Assembly (NCBI RefSeq): GCF_021532655.1
Contig: NZ_JAKGAS010000003.1
Coordinates: 62,001-126,000 of the forward strand
DNA from: Paraglaciecola algarum
GTDB lineage: Bacteria; Pseudomonadota; Gammaproteobacteria; Enterobacterales; Alteromonadaceae
Direction of reading: 5' to 3'
Length of the DNA stretch: 64,000 bases
Positions 9,560 through 18,797 of this stretch are shown piece by piece. Position 1 is the first letter of the stretch; each line of letters opens with the position of its first letter. The position numbers and the translations under genes were made by a program. The notes below the pieces were generated by a model that was not told the DNA's origin, made no database searches, and worked only from the letters and a program-made list of their open reading frames with translations.

Positions 9560-9715
9560 AGCCTAAAACTTACCTTGTCTGTAGAGTATTGAAATATGCA
9601 ACATTGATTCTGAATTTGTAAATAGGAATAGTACCACATTCAAATAAAATTCATTTTTTGCTTTTTTCAAAAATATAGAACCTTTTAACGATACGATATA
9701 TAAAAATATTTATAT

Positions 9716-10621
9716 TTAGTATTTATCGCCATTCATAACTCTTTTAATTCGATTAACACCTTTTAAAACTTTATCTAAAGGTCGAGCAGCTACCTTTTCC
9801 AATGTGTTAGGTTTGCAGCCTTGAGAGACAATTTCATACTCGTTGTTAATTAAATAAGTTCTTATTAACTCATTGCCTTCCAGTAATTTAATCTCACGTT
9901 TAGAAAGTACACTCTTCCATGCATCGATTCGACTGAAATCACCTTTTCCACTGTTAACTAATTTATGTTGCTTACGAGTATAATTAGGTAAAATAAATTT
10001 TGCATTTGGATCGCCCGTAAAAGCGCCCAATTTGGGCTTTAACTTTTCTATTATTGGTGCTGAATCGACTACTAAATCATCAAATTTAATATCAAAAACG
10101 TTAATACCAGCGGGCTTTGCTTGCCAAGCAATTTCTGATTTCCCCCAAGACTCTATAAATGTCAGGACATTATTCGGCCCCCAATTTACAAACTTCAATG
10201 ATGCAAACACGGCTCGAGGATCTCTTATTAAATGTAGCTGTATAGAATCCGGAAAAAACTTCTGAATATGTGTTTGATTAATCATATTTTCTGGCGTGTG
10301 ATCAACAGTTACATTAGCCTTAACCTTCTCAATCGAAACCTGATTATAACAAGCCATAATATTTTCATAAAAAGACAAAAAATTGTCTACATGCAGACTA
10401 TCAGGTAACTCCGGCTCTATCTCCCACACACGAAATTTAAAATGTTGCTTTAAAATAGACTCTAAGAGATGTTTTTCGATGATTTTTTTATTTTGTATTT
10501 CACGATACAAAGAAAATAAAAAGTGACTTTCCGGCGATGAGTATATCCCCAACTCCTTAACTAAGACTTTTGCTAAATATGTAGTTCCAGACCTTGGATA
10601 AGCTGCAACAAAAAGGTTCAT
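9716..10621 (-). CDS. Sulfotransferase family protein
   Basis: A 301-residue protein with FVAAYPRSGTTYLAKVL (about 4-20) as the 5'-phosphosulfate-binding loop and LHLIRDPRAVFASLKF (about 130-145) as the 3'-phosphate-binding element, both hallmarks of PAPS sulfotransferases. The WGKSEIAW and DIKFDDLV segments that follow also fit the family. It is not a close copy of the sulfotransferase at 6781-7638, so the two probably sulfate different positions. It is separated by 157 bases from the GT2-like gene and lies 67 bases downstream of the GT4 gene in the same direction. I infer that its target is the exopolysaccharide made by this locus; a small molecule or protein target cannot be excluded. Confidence 0.85.
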   Translation of the reverse strand: MNLFVAAYPRSGTTYLAKVLVKELGIYSSPESHFLFSLYREIQNKKIIEKHLLESILKQHFKFRVWEIEPELPDSLHVDNFLSFYENIMACYNQVSIEKVKANVTVDHTPENMINQTHIQKFFPDSIQLHLIRDPRAVFASLKFVNWGPNNVLTFIESWGKSEIAWQAKPAGINVFDIKFDDLVVDSAPIIEKLKPKLGAFTGDPNAKFILPNYTRKQHKLVNSGKGDFSRIDAWKSVLSKREIKLLEGNELIRTYLINNEYEIVSQGCKPNTLEKVAARPLDKVLKGVNRIKRVMNGDKY

Positions 10622-10688
10622 GATTGATAACTCGTTTTTAGATTAATAAAGAGAATTTTTGTAAAAAAAGCATATCCTTAGGTTAAAG

Positions 10689-11834
10689 CTAACTAAATTT
10701 TTGGATTGCGGTTTGTGTTAAGGCTTTCCAATCAAGGCTACGTATAACATGAGCTCTACCTTTTCTCCCCATATCCAACATTTTTTCTTTATCAGACATC
10801 AACTCAATAACACTGTTAGCGATATTCTGTGGGCGTGTGGCATCTATTACCAGCCCAGACTCACCAACCAACATCGTTTCTTTAGTTCCACCCGAGTCAC
10901 CTGCAATCACAGGCTTACCGCAGGATTGAGCCTCAACTAAGACCATACCAAAGCCTTCAATATCTTGTCCTATTGTTCGATTAGGCAGAATAAATAAGTC
11001 GCACTGTTGATAACAAGCAATCATATCTTGATCAGAAATTTCAGACAAAAACTGAACATGTGGTTGCAAGCCAAGCTCATCAACTAACTTCACTAATTCT
11101 TCTTTTTGCTCCCCTCCACCCACTATGGCATATAAAAAGTTAGGAATTTTTTTAATAATTTCAGGCACAGCTTTAATCATCATATCTTGGCCTTTACGAG
11201 CTTGTAGACGGCCCACCGTTAATGCCACTTGCTTGCCTGTCCACCCAAGTGATGCTAAAACCGATTCGTCTTTAGCTTTAGGGACAAACTGATTGCTGTC
11301 AACACCAGGGTGCAACACTTTTGTTTTAGCTTCTGCTTCAGGGCCAAACTTAGCCACAATCTTGGCGCTATTTTGACTATTACAAATAACCTTTTTGGCC
11401 CTTTTTATTACCTGTCCACAAATAAAATACTGCTCACGACTACTTTGAGCAGTTTCCAAATCTTCACCATGTACATAACATATGTAAGGTATGCCGGTGA
11501 ATATATTTAACAACCAAGCCACCACACCTTCAGGTAAAACTCGACCACAGTGCAACTCGGTAATATTATTCTTTTTAATAATTTTTCGAACACATAATGC
11601 GGTTCTGAAATAGAACTTAAGGCCTATTCGGCTAACAAATCCCCATTCTGAGGAGGTTAAGTTTTCCCTCTGAATATTAATGGATGCGTTAGCATCAAAT
11701 TGCACAGCTGAAGAGTCTTCTCCTGCTAATATCTGATACTTACCTTCGGGTAATCGAGAATACAACTCCCAAAACCAACGACCACTGCCCCCTGCCTTAG
11801 GTGGAAAGTTTTCAGTAATTAATAGTGTCTTCAA
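10689..11834 (-). CDS. Glycosyltransferase family 4
   Basis: A 381-residue GT-B protein. The N-terminal glycine-rich start (ITENFPPKAGGSGRWFWEL) is that of GT4 enzymes. The C-terminal domain has the donor site: VALTVGRLQARKGQD, IVGGGEQKEEL, a VQFLSEISDQD segment, and IEGFGMVLVEAQSCGKPVIA with the E-x7-E pair that binds the nucleotide sugar. The protein should retain configuration at the transferred sugar. It is the first gene of the second leftward block, after a 613-base gap from the outer-membrane protein gene. The ATG at 11834 is the natural start because the family pattern begins at once. The sugar specificity is unknown. Confidence 0.9.
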   Translation of the reverse strand: MKTLLITENFPPKAGGSGRWFWELYSRLPEGKYQILAGEDSSAVQFDANASINIQRENLTSSEWGFVSRIGLKFYFRTALCVRKIIKKNNITELHCGRVLPEGVVAWLLNIFTGIPYICYVHGEDLETAQSSREQYFICGQVIKRAKKVICNSQNSAKIVAKFGPEAEAKTKVLHPGVDSNQFVPKAKDESVLASLGWTGKQVALTVGRLQARKGQDMMIKAVPEIIKKIPNFLYAIVGGGEQKEELVKLVDELGLQPHVQFLSEISDQDMIACYQQCDLFILPNRTIGQDIEGFGMVLVEAQSCGKPVIAGDSGGTKETMLVGESGLVIDATRPQNIANSVIELMSDKEKMLDMGRKGRAHVIRSLDWKALTQTAIQKFS

Positions 11835-12447
11835 TTTACTTCCAATAATATTAGTACGTCATCAATCAGTTTCTATCTGATGAATAAAAAGCTTGCACTC
11901 TATTTCATTAATGAAACAAGGATACATCAATGTTTTAACTGATTATATCAAAATAAAATATGCCTATTTAAATTCACTAGACTTAGTATCTGGCATTAAT
12001 CGGTTAAACCATCATGAGTTGTTCTAGTGGAGATTTATAAACAACTACCTGGGTTAACAAACCATTCCACTCAGTCCAAGGCGCACAATACATTAATTAA
12101 GCTTTTCAAGGCTATTTAAAAGAACTAAGTTTCAAATCCGACATGGACCGAGCAGATAATTATTTAATTATTACTGAGACTAACAATCTCTCTAGAAGCT
12201 AAAAATGGAACACACCATAAAACCTAAAACTCACCAGAATAATATGAGGTGAAACCAATAAAGCTACCTATAAATAGATAGTTGAGCATTGCATCAACCA
12301 CAAGAGCTTTTCAAGTCACACTTCCAGAAGTAGTCATTTGAGAAGTTATAGTTAAAGCTTAATTTACAGCAATCTTAATAGCGTAGATAAAAATGAAATA
12401 GGTGCGACATATCATGTTAGAACATTTAACAATGCTCAGCTATATTA
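11835..12447. other. 613-base intergenic region between two leftward exopolysaccharide blocks
   Basis: No convincing open frame on either strand. It is AT-rich and contains the 11-base word AGCTTTTCAAG twice in direct orientation. I find no JUMPstart/ops element, no sigma-54 site, and no clear terminator hairpin with a T-run. It probably carries the promoter and 5' leader of the glycosyltransferase block, but I cannot mark either. Confidence 0.4.
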
Positions 12448-14055
12448 TTAAAAAGTATAGTTTAATCCTGCGGATAGACGGTTGTCCGATAAATCTCTAT
12501 CCAAAGATTCTGATTTTCTATCCAAGGCTCTAACTGTTAAATCCAACTTCATTTTTTGAGTTAAATTTCGAGTATAGGATACTTGAAGTGTTTTAATTGT
12601 ATCATCCTTGATGGATTCTGCTGTAGACCTTCTAGAAAGACCTGAGGATACGCTAATGTCTGATTTTCTACCTAGCTGATACGATATATTCAAACTAACC
12701 TTTCTGTTGGCAAGCTCTCTGTCAGACTCTAAATATTCCGTTTTGCCATAAGATGAAGCTATAGAAATTTTAACCTTTCGCTTTTGGTAACCTAAACTAA
12801 AACTGCCTGCTTTTCTTAGAAAAACCTCTTCTGAAATATTCGTCTCAAATAAATTTACCGGTAGAAAAACCTCACCTGCTTGCAATTCATAATCGGTAGA
12901 ATCTGCCTGAAAACAATCAGCCAATTCTGTTGAACCAAGAGAACAAACAAATAAACTAGGAATGACATCAGTATTTAAGAGGCCATAGGAGGTTACACTC
13001 TCATTATAATCCATGCTGACGCTAAAATGCTTTAATCGTTGGTTTAAACTAAATTTATATGAGTTACCATAAAATTGTTTACCTATATCCAAGGAAATAG
13101 CCGTTCTAGTTGAAAAAGCCCATCCAGCATTTAAACCAATAAACTGAGTTTTCTGATCGAACTGCTCTAGCTGGTTGTAGGTCAATCTAATATTTCTACC
13201 AGCACTTGGCATCCATTCAAAACCAGCTCCATAACTATTTGTATCTAGACCAATTCTCGTGGAAGTGCTCGTTTCCCTATCAATGTCATACTCACTAATA
13301 TTACCAGTAATTACAAAATCAGTTTTGTCTCCTATAGATAGCCCTATCAAACCATTTATGTTGTTGGAAGTAAAATCGTTGAAGAGACTTCTTTCTGACC
13401 TGCGACTTTGACCTGATATATTAAATCTATAACCTCTGGCATTGCGCCCTTGAAATAGGTTTACTGAAGAAGAAATGTTTTTAGTATCAAGACCAGAAAA
13501 TGAGTCTAACGATTCATCAGTCTTTACTTCAGAGTATTGAGTTTGCATACTCAGTCCAATATATTTAGGGTTAGGGATATTAAACCTAAAGTTCGCTCCA
13601 TTTCGTCTGTATTTAGTTAGCTCACCAGGAGCCAAAATTTTATCCCCTATTCCTTCTTGTATTTGACTAATCACTCTGTAACTTTGATTACCTTGAATAC
13701 CAATATACATTGCATTTTCAATCAAAGTGAGTTGGCTATTGTATTCTAAGTCGGTAAAGCTTTTATCAGCCCCTTCTCTATCATCCTTTTGCTCAACAAA
13801 AGTGTGTTCGGCTAAAATTGAACCCTTAAGTCCCTTGCTGGTGTAAACTGTTGATAGTTGAGGTTTAATCACTAGAGCCTGGTTACTCGTGTAATCGGTT
13901 TCATCATTTATTTTGGTTTCATATAAAATAGCAGTTGAACTTACATTTGAATTGAGTTGCAAGTCACCTGCAAACAAAGAACAAGACCCCCCAAGAAGCA
14001 GGAGATTGATTAATATACTAATTAATTTTTTAGATTGTCTTGTTCTAGTTACCAC
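12448..14055 (-). CDS. PEP-CTERM/exosortase-associated outer-membrane beta-barrel protein (TIGR03016-like)
   Basis: A 535-residue protein with a signal peptide (hydrophobic stretch about 12-29, cleavage likely after LFAG). The rest alternates polar and hydrophobic residues as in beta strands and ends in LNYTF, a terminal aromatic typical of outer-membrane barrels. Size, position after the tyrosine kinase and overall pattern match the PEP-CTERM-associated family TIGR03016, thought to serve exopolysaccharide secretion. The start is a GTG (14053-14055) that shares one base with the kinase stop (TAGTG) and has AGGAGG six bases upstream, so translation is coupled. Two cysteines lie in one loop (FVCSLGSTELADCF). 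The barrel nature is inferred from composition; the secretion role is by family and context. Confidence 0.8.
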   Translation of the reverse strand: MVTRTRQSKKLISILINLLLLGGSCSLFAGDLQLNSNVSSTAILYETKINDETDYTSNQALVIKPQLSTVYTSKGLKGSILAEHTFVEQKDDREGADKSFTDLEYNSQLTLIENAMYIGIQGNQSYRVISQIQEGIGDKILAPGELTKYRRNGANFRFNIPNPKYIGLSMQTQYSEVKTDESLDSFSGLDTKNISSSVNLFQGRNARGYRFNISGQSRRSERSLFNDFTSNNINGLIGLSIGDKTDFVITGNISEYDIDRETSTSTRIGLDTNSYGAGFEWMPSAGRNIRLTYNQLEQFDQKTQFIGLNAGWAFSTRTAISLDIGKQFYGNSYKFSLNQRLKHFSVSMDYNESVTSYGLLNTDVIPSLFVCSLGSTELADCFQADSTDYELQAGEVFLPVNLFETNISEEVFLRKAGSFSLGYQKRKVKISIASSYGKTEYLESDRELANRKVSLNISYQLGRKSDISVSSGLSRRSTAESIKDDTIKTLQVSYTRNLTQKMKLDLTVRALDRKSESLDRDLSDNRLSAGLNYTF

Positions 14056-14963
14056 TAGTTTCCTCCTGAATAATAGTAGCCGTACCCAGCGCCATCAGAA
14101 TTAACTTTTTCTGATTTATTTACCACAAAGCCTATAGCCATATCTGGGTTTAATTGTTGAACAGCTTTATCAACATCGACTAACTTAGTTTTATACTCTT
14201 CTGTAACAACTAAAGCTTGGCCGGCTAGGTTAGCCAAAATAGCGGTTTCATTTATTCCTAGTAGTGGCGGGGTATCTACAATGACTACTCGGTCAGGGTA
14301 TCTATTAGCAAATTCTTCCACCGCCTGAAACATTTTCTCACTAGCTAAAAGCTCTGTAGATAAATGATGTGACTTACCTGCAGGAATAATTCTAAGATTA
14401 TCTAAATTAGTTGTATTGATCACTTCAGCTAAGCTTTCTTTTTCACCTAATAAAAACTCAATTAACCCTTCTTTGTTTTTTAATTCCAATGTTCTCATAA
14501 CATTTGGGCGCAATACATCAGCATCTACCAAAAGCACAGTTTTATCTTTTTCTAGAGCTATACTTAATGCCAAATTAATTGCCGTAAAAGTTTTTCCTTC
14601 ACCAGGCTTAGAGCTGGTAACCATAATAATGTTACTATTATTTAGTGATTTAGAAAGAGGACCAAAGGCGTTATCCAAAAGTTTGCGTTTAATTGCTCGA
14701 TACTCTTCATTGATCAATTTACGCTGTGTATCTGTGGAAACAAAACCTTTTTCATTCAAAATTCCAAGGTCAATATGTATATCTGTTTTTGAATTTTGGC
14801 TTCCCTCACGTGCACTAGCTTTAGAGCCCAAATGCACATTTGCTTGGGCTTTTTCTATCGAGGACTCTGACTCAAGGGTGTTTTCCATTTCGGGCTTTAC
14901 GACTTTATTTTCAGCCAAGGAACTTTCATTTTTCTTTTGCAGTGCTTTTTCTATAGAGTTCAT
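14055..14963 (-). CDS. XrtA-associated bacterial tyrosine autokinase (BY-kinase)
   Basis: A 302-residue cytoplasmic kinase of the exopolysaccharide/PEP-CTERM type (TIGR03018-like). It begins NSIEKALQKKNES, as these kinases do, then has Walker A (SSKPGEGKT, 117-125), Walker A' (LLVDAD, 144-149) and Walker B (VVIVDTPP, 226-233). The C terminus is a short tyrosine cluster, GYGYYYSGG (Tyr294, 296, 297, 298), the likely autophosphorylation site. It works with the separate chain-length protein encoded just upstream; the two genes overlap by four bases (ATGA), so they are translationally coupled. Phosphorylation cycles of this pair usually set polymer length and export. No dedicated low-molecular-weight tyrosine phosphatase gene is seen; the PHP domain at 1606-5133 might serve, as inference. 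Confidence 0.92.
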   Translation of the reverse strand: MNSIEKALQKKNESSLAENKVVKPEMENTLESESSIEKAQANVHLGSKASAREGSQNSKTDIHIDLGILNEKGFVSTDTQRKLINEEYRAIKRKLLDNAFGPLSKSLNNSNIIMVTSSKPGEGKTFTAINLALSIALEKDKTVLLVDADVLRPNVMRTLELKNKEGLIEFLLGEKESLAEVINTTNLDNLRIIPAGKSHHLSTELLASEKMFQAVEEFANRYPDRVVIVDTPPLLGINETAILANLAGQALVVTEEYKTKLVDVDKAVQQLNPDMAIGFVVNKSEKVNSDGAGYGYYYSGGN

Positions 14964-16540
14964 GAGAAAATCCTCCCGTGTATATCTAATTGCATTATTT
15001 CTGCGGCAATAAGCATCCCGTACAATCCAACAATGAGGAAAGTTGAAGTCAAAAAGATTAATAAATGTTTTCTAGTTGTTTTCTTAATTTGCTCTTTGTT
15101 CAAATGACTAACAGTACCCAGAACAGGGTAGTTAGTAAGCAAAGTTAATTGACTTGCTCTAATTAAAACCGGATTTAGCTGACTAATTAAAAAGGCAATA
15201 CCGATACCAGCAGCAAATCCCAAAGCAAGCACTATAGTATAACTTAACATACGATTGGGACCTGACGCATTCTGAGGTACTAGTGGCGGTTCTATCACTT
15301 TAAATTGTACATTTTCGTTAGATACATCAGCTTTTTGGGCCAAATCAGATTGCTCTTTACGTGTTAGTAACTCTTCATATTTTCTCTTGGTTATCGAGTA
15401 ATCCCTATTAAGAGCAGTTCTTTCAGCTTCAACCTGAGGCACAAGGTCAATTTTTTGTTTTAAAAACTCAATTTTTCCAGAATAATCAGCAGCGCGAACT
15501 TTCATCGATGCAATTTGACTTTCTAGACGGCTTATTTCAAGTTTGAGCTCGCTTGCTATGGAACCAACTTGATCATTTCCTTGCTTACCACCATCACCTG
15601 ATAAATATTCGTCAATTTCTTCTTGCCTAGCATTCTTCAAAGAATCTAAAAGATTTGTTGCCTCAATTACATCTGGATGTAATTCAGTATATTTCAACAT
15701 CAACTCATCTAAATTTTCTTCTAGGTTTTTGATTCTAGTGTCATATCGTGTAGTTAGTGGAGATTGAGTATTTGAAGGCCTTACTGAAAATCCATCTACG
15801 GAGTTATTCTGCCCATTAATTTGACTTTTTAAACTAGAAATTTGTTGTTCTGTTTCTTTAATTGAGAGCAGAACCTGTTCGAGCTGAACTTCTAAAGAGT
15901 TATAATTTTCATAAAAGGAACCTTGATTGGGTAGTAAATCTGAATACTTCCTTTTAAAATTTGCAACTCTTTGTTCTGCCGCAGATAATCTATTTTCGTA
16001 TTCATCAATTTGTTCATCGATAAATTGACTTGCTGAATCAGAATCTTTCCTACTGTTACCCTTGGTTCCTTCAACAAATAAGTCCAACGTTTCTTGAACA
16101 ACTGTTCTGGCCATTTCAGGGCTTTGATGACTAAAAGAAATGGTATATAAGTTGTCTCTACCTGCTCGATTAAGTTTAATGCTTCGAGATAATGAGTTAA
16201 TTAAATTTTCGTATGATGCAGGTGTACTCGCGGTTATATCAAGATCCGATTCTCTAGCGATAATTTCAATGTTCGGCCGACTTAACAATGTTTTTTCCAT
16301 CATAGCAATTTCTTGCCTTGGATCAGTTTGTATGGCTAATCCTCGCAACAATGGCTGCAATACAGACCGAGTATCAACATATACTTTAGCTGACGACTGA
16401 TAAACATCTGGTAGTGAAGCCACATATATAAATCCAATGGGACAGATTAACCATGTACTAACCATGATATAGCGTTTTTTTACCCAAACTCCTTTAATGT
16501 AACTTAAAATGAGTTCGAATGTCTTTTGAAGATCCTGCAT
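14960..16540 (-). CDS. Polysaccharide chain-length determinant (Wzz/EpsF type, XrtA system)
   Basis: A 526-residue inner-membrane protein of the PEP-CTERM chain-length family (TIGR03007-like). It has an N-terminal membrane segment (about 24-42), a Wzz-type periplasmic start (YVDTRSVLQPLLRGLAIQTD), long coiled coils through about 170-400, then two C-terminal membrane segments (about 432-455 and 488-510). A proline-rich stretch before the membrane segment (VIEPPLVPQNASGP) is the usual Wzz hinge. It controls polymer length and activates the separate tyrosine kinase encoded next. The gene is preceded by the export lipoprotein gene with a short gap and overlaps the kinase start by four bases. Confidence 0.92.
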   Translation of the reverse strand: MQDLQKTFELILSYIKGVWVKKRYIMVSTWLICPIGFIYVASLPDVYQSSAKVYVDTRSVLQPLLRGLAIQTDPRQEIAMMEKTLLSRPNIEIIARESDLDITASTPASYENLINSLSRSIKLNRAGRDNLYTISFSHQSPEMARTVVQETLDLFVEGTKGNSRKDSDSASQFIDEQIDEYENRLSAAEQRVANFKRKYSDLLPNQGSFYENYNSLEVQLEQVLLSIKETEQQISSLKSQINGQNNSVDGFSVRPSNTQSPLTTRYDTRIKNLEENLDELMLKYTELHPDVIEATNLLDSLKNARQEEIDEYLSGDGGKQGNDQVGSIASELKLEISRLESQIASMKVRAADYSGKIEFLKQKIDLVPQVEAERTALNRDYSITKRKYEELLTRKEQSDLAQKADVSNENVQFKVIEPPLVPQNASGPNRMLSYTIVLALGFAAGIGIAFLISQLNPVLIRASQLTLLTNYPVLGTVSHLNKEQIKKTTRKHLLIFLTSTFLIVGLYGMLIAAEIMQLDIHGRIFS

Positions 16541-16565
16541 TTAATTATCCGTTTAAATTTAACTA

Positions 16566-17201
16566 CTAAAACCAAGCTTCAGGAATAATGACGATATCGC
16601 CAGGTAACATATCTACGTTTTCTTTAATGTCACCTTCTTTGATAAGGTCATCAATTTTTAGTCCATAAGTTTTCTGAACGCCGTTAACCATTCGAACTAA
16701 TTTGGCATTATTTCCGGCTGCAAACTCTGTTAACCCACCGACTTGAATCATCAAATCAAGTAATGTCATTGTTTCAGTGTAGTTAATTCCACTAGGATTA
16801 GTTGCTTCACCTATAACCCGTACTTGTTCACTTAATGGCCCTCTAAAGCCACCAACACTTACTGTTACTCTTGGGTTGTTAATGTATTTAGACAGCTCTT
16901 CTTCAATTTGCCTAGCTAGGTTAGTAGGAGTTTTACCCGATACATCTAAATCTTCTACTAAAGATGTTGTTACTTTCCCGTCAGGACGAACAACAAATGA
17001 GCCGGAGATATCTGGATTACGCCAAACAAAGATTGATAAACTATCTCCAGGTCCAATCAAATATTCATAGTTATCTACAGAGGTTGTGTTAGATGTGTAG
17101 GTAGTCGCACTTGGTAATTTACTTGAATTACTCGAGCAACCTACAGTTGATAAAAATATAAAAAATATCAAATTTGACAATGCTATTTTGTTAGTCTTCA
17201 T
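16566..17201 (-). CDS. Wza-like polysaccharide export lipoprotein (XrtA/PEP-CTERM system)
   Basis: A 211-residue lipoprotein: a basic N terminus, hydrophobic stretch and lipobox STVGC with Cys22. It has the export signature YLIGPGDSLSIFVWRNPD at about 48-65, a poly-export domain to about 125, and a SLBB-like part (RVIGEATNPSGINY). It ends DIVIIPEAWF, a common ending in this family. It is shorter than E. coli Wza, as expected for the TIGR03027-like group, and should sit in the periplasm and outer membrane to pass the polymer out, perhaps with the beta-barrel encoded at 12448-14055. It is the first gene of its block, reading away from the initiating transferase gene. Confidence 0.92.
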   Translation of the reverse strand: MKTNKIALSNLIFFIFLSTVGCSSNSSKLPSATTYTSNTTSVDNYEYLIGPGDSLSIFVWRNPDISGSFVVRPDGKVTTSLVEDLDVSGKTPTNLARQIEEELSKYINNPRVTVSVGGFRGPLSEQVRVIGEATNPSGINYTETMTLLDLMIQVGGLTEFAAGNNAKLVRMVNGVQKTYGLKIDDLIKEGDIKENVDMLPGDIVIIPEAWF

Positions 17202-17376
17202 GTAAATTACCGTCCCATATGTTTGAATTCACAGGCGTTCAATGTAACAAGTTTTCGACTTGCTACACAACAAGAATATGATTATTAAACTGAAAAAAAT
17301 GAATAGGTTATATGAATAAACTTTATATTAGTCTACTAGCTACAAGTTATTTGGTTTGTATTTGTTGGAGATTTAA
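17202..17376. promoter_or_regulatory. Divergent promoter region of the exopolysaccharide locus
   Basis: A 175-base gap between the export lipoprotein gene (left) and the initiating transferase gene (right), so promoters for both must lie here or in the genes. An inverted repeat CAAGT-TTTCG-ACTTG lies at 17248-17262 and could be an operator. GGAG upstream of 17377 is the ribosome binding site of the rightward gene. I see no sigma-54 signature. Confidence 0.45.
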
Positions 17377-18795
17377 ATGAGCTTTGGTAGCAAAAAAGAG
17401 ATCCGCCGTTCGAATATTTTGATGGCACTCGAAATAATGATCGTGGCTTATATAGGATATTTGTCTTCTGTTTTAGTTAAGCATTTCTTTAGCACTTCGT
17501 TTGTAGAGGTAGCTTTATCTGACTTTATTACACAAGTCTCTCTGTTCACGGCCTTGGTGATTGTCGCAGCTTTGTCGGTAGGCTTGTATGAGTCAAAATT
17601 ACGTGAAACATATAGAGGTATAATAAGACGAATATTTGTCAGTGTGGCTATTGGATATTTCGTAGTAGAAGTATTAACTAGCAGTATTTTAACTGGAATT
17701 CAAATAAGTCAATATTACCTTCCTATCTACGCAGCTCTGACCATAGTTGCTTTGTCAATTTTTAGATATTTTATTAATCGCCTTGGTATCTTAGGTTTAG
17801 GACAATCAAAAATTATTGTTATTGGGGCCGGTGAAAGGGCATCAATTATTGAAAAACGCATGAGACGTGAAGTGGACCGTTTTGGCTTTGAACTTTTAGG
17901 GTTTGTGCCAATCCCTGGAGATAATAGAGAAGAGGGTATTCAAAACGAAAGATTAATTCATGTAAAAATTGATGAGAACTTTAGAAATTTTATTACTGAT
18001 AATGATATCGATGAAGTCGTTATAGCCTGTGATCAGAGACGAGGAACTCTGCCCGTTGAAATCCTTTTTGATTGCAGGTTACGTGGTGTGGGAGTAACTG
18101 ACTTATTAGATTTTATGGAAAGAGAAACTGGCCAAATCGTGGTAAATTTAATGTATCCAAGTTGGGTTATTTATTCTAATGGATTTAGTTCACAAAATCA
18201 CCTTAGGGATGCTTTAGACTATTCGATTAATTGTGTTTTAGCTTCTTTAGTTCTACTCCTCACTTGGCCTGTAATGTTAATTACCGCCGCAATTATTTTC
18301 TTCGAAGATATAAAAGTAAAAGGTGCCTCTGTTTTTTACAAACAAGAACGAGTTGGTCTAAACGGAAAATTATTTAAGATTATTAAGTTTAGGAGTATGA
18401 AATTGGATGCCGAAAAAGACGGCGCTAAATGGGCAACAACCAATGACACACGTGTAACTAAAGTCGGAAACTTTATACGTAAATATCGAATAGACGAACT
18501 TCCGCAGTTATTAAATGTATTTAGAGGAGAAATGTCTTTTATTGGACCTCGACCAGAAAGGCCTCAGTTTGTAGAGCAATTAATAAGAGATATTCCATAT
18601 TACAATCAAAGACATAATGTAAAGCCAGGATTAGCCGGTTGGGCTCAGCTCAACTATCCATATGGAGCAAGTGTTGAAGATTCAATGGAAAAGCTAAAAT
18701 TTGATTTATATTATGTAAAACACCAAAGTTTAATGTTAGATATTTTGATTTTAATACGTACAGTCGAAGTAGTGTTATTTGGTAAAGGGCGTTAA
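17377..18795 (+). CDS. Undecaprenyl-phosphate sugar phosphotransferase, XrtA/PEP-CTERM type (EpsB family)
   Basis: A 472-residue polyisoprenyl-phosphate hexose-1-phosphate transferase. It has about four N-terminal membrane segments, a Rossmann-like central part with IIVIGAGERASIIEKRMR (about 146-163), another membrane segment near 285-308, and the C-terminal sugar transferase domain. That domain shows FYKQERVGLNGKLFKIIKFR, YRIDELPQLLNVFRGEMSF, IGPRPERP and VKPGLAGWAQLNYPYG. It starts the repeat unit by loading a sugar phosphate onto undecaprenyl phosphate at the inner membrane. It is first in a rightward block with the deacetylase (2-base gap) and exosortase. The ATG at 17377 has a good ribosome binding site. 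The family match (TIGR03013-like) is strong; the sugar is unknown. Confidence 0.93.
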   Translation: MSFGSKKEIRRSNILMALEIMIVAYIGYLSSVLVKHFFSTSFVEVALSDFITQVSLFTALVIVAALSVGLYESKLRETYRGIIRRIFVSVAIGYFVVEVLTSSILTGIQISQYYLPIYAALTIVALSIFRYFINRLGILGLGQSKIIVIGAGERASIIEKRMRREVDRFGFELLGFVPIPGDNREEGIQNERLIHVKIDENFRNFITDNDIDEVVIACDQRRGTLPVEILFDCRLRGVGVTDLLDFMERETGQIVVNLMYPSWVIYSNGFSSQNHLRDALDYSINCVLASLVLLLTWPVMLITAAIIFFEDIKVKGASVFYKQERVGLNGKLFKIIKFRSMKLDAEKDGAKWATTNDTRVTKVGNFIRKYRIDELPQLLNVFRGEMSFIGPRPERPQFVEQLIRDIPYYNQRHNVKPGLAGWAQLNYPYGASVEDSMEKLKFDLYYVKHQSLMLDILILIRTVEVVLFGKGR

Positions 18796-18797
18796 TT

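Noticed and set aside
14416..15012. 198-residue open frame on the plus strand
   Set aside because: Antisense to the tyrosine kinase gene, whose kinase motifs are clear on the minus strand; a shadow frame.
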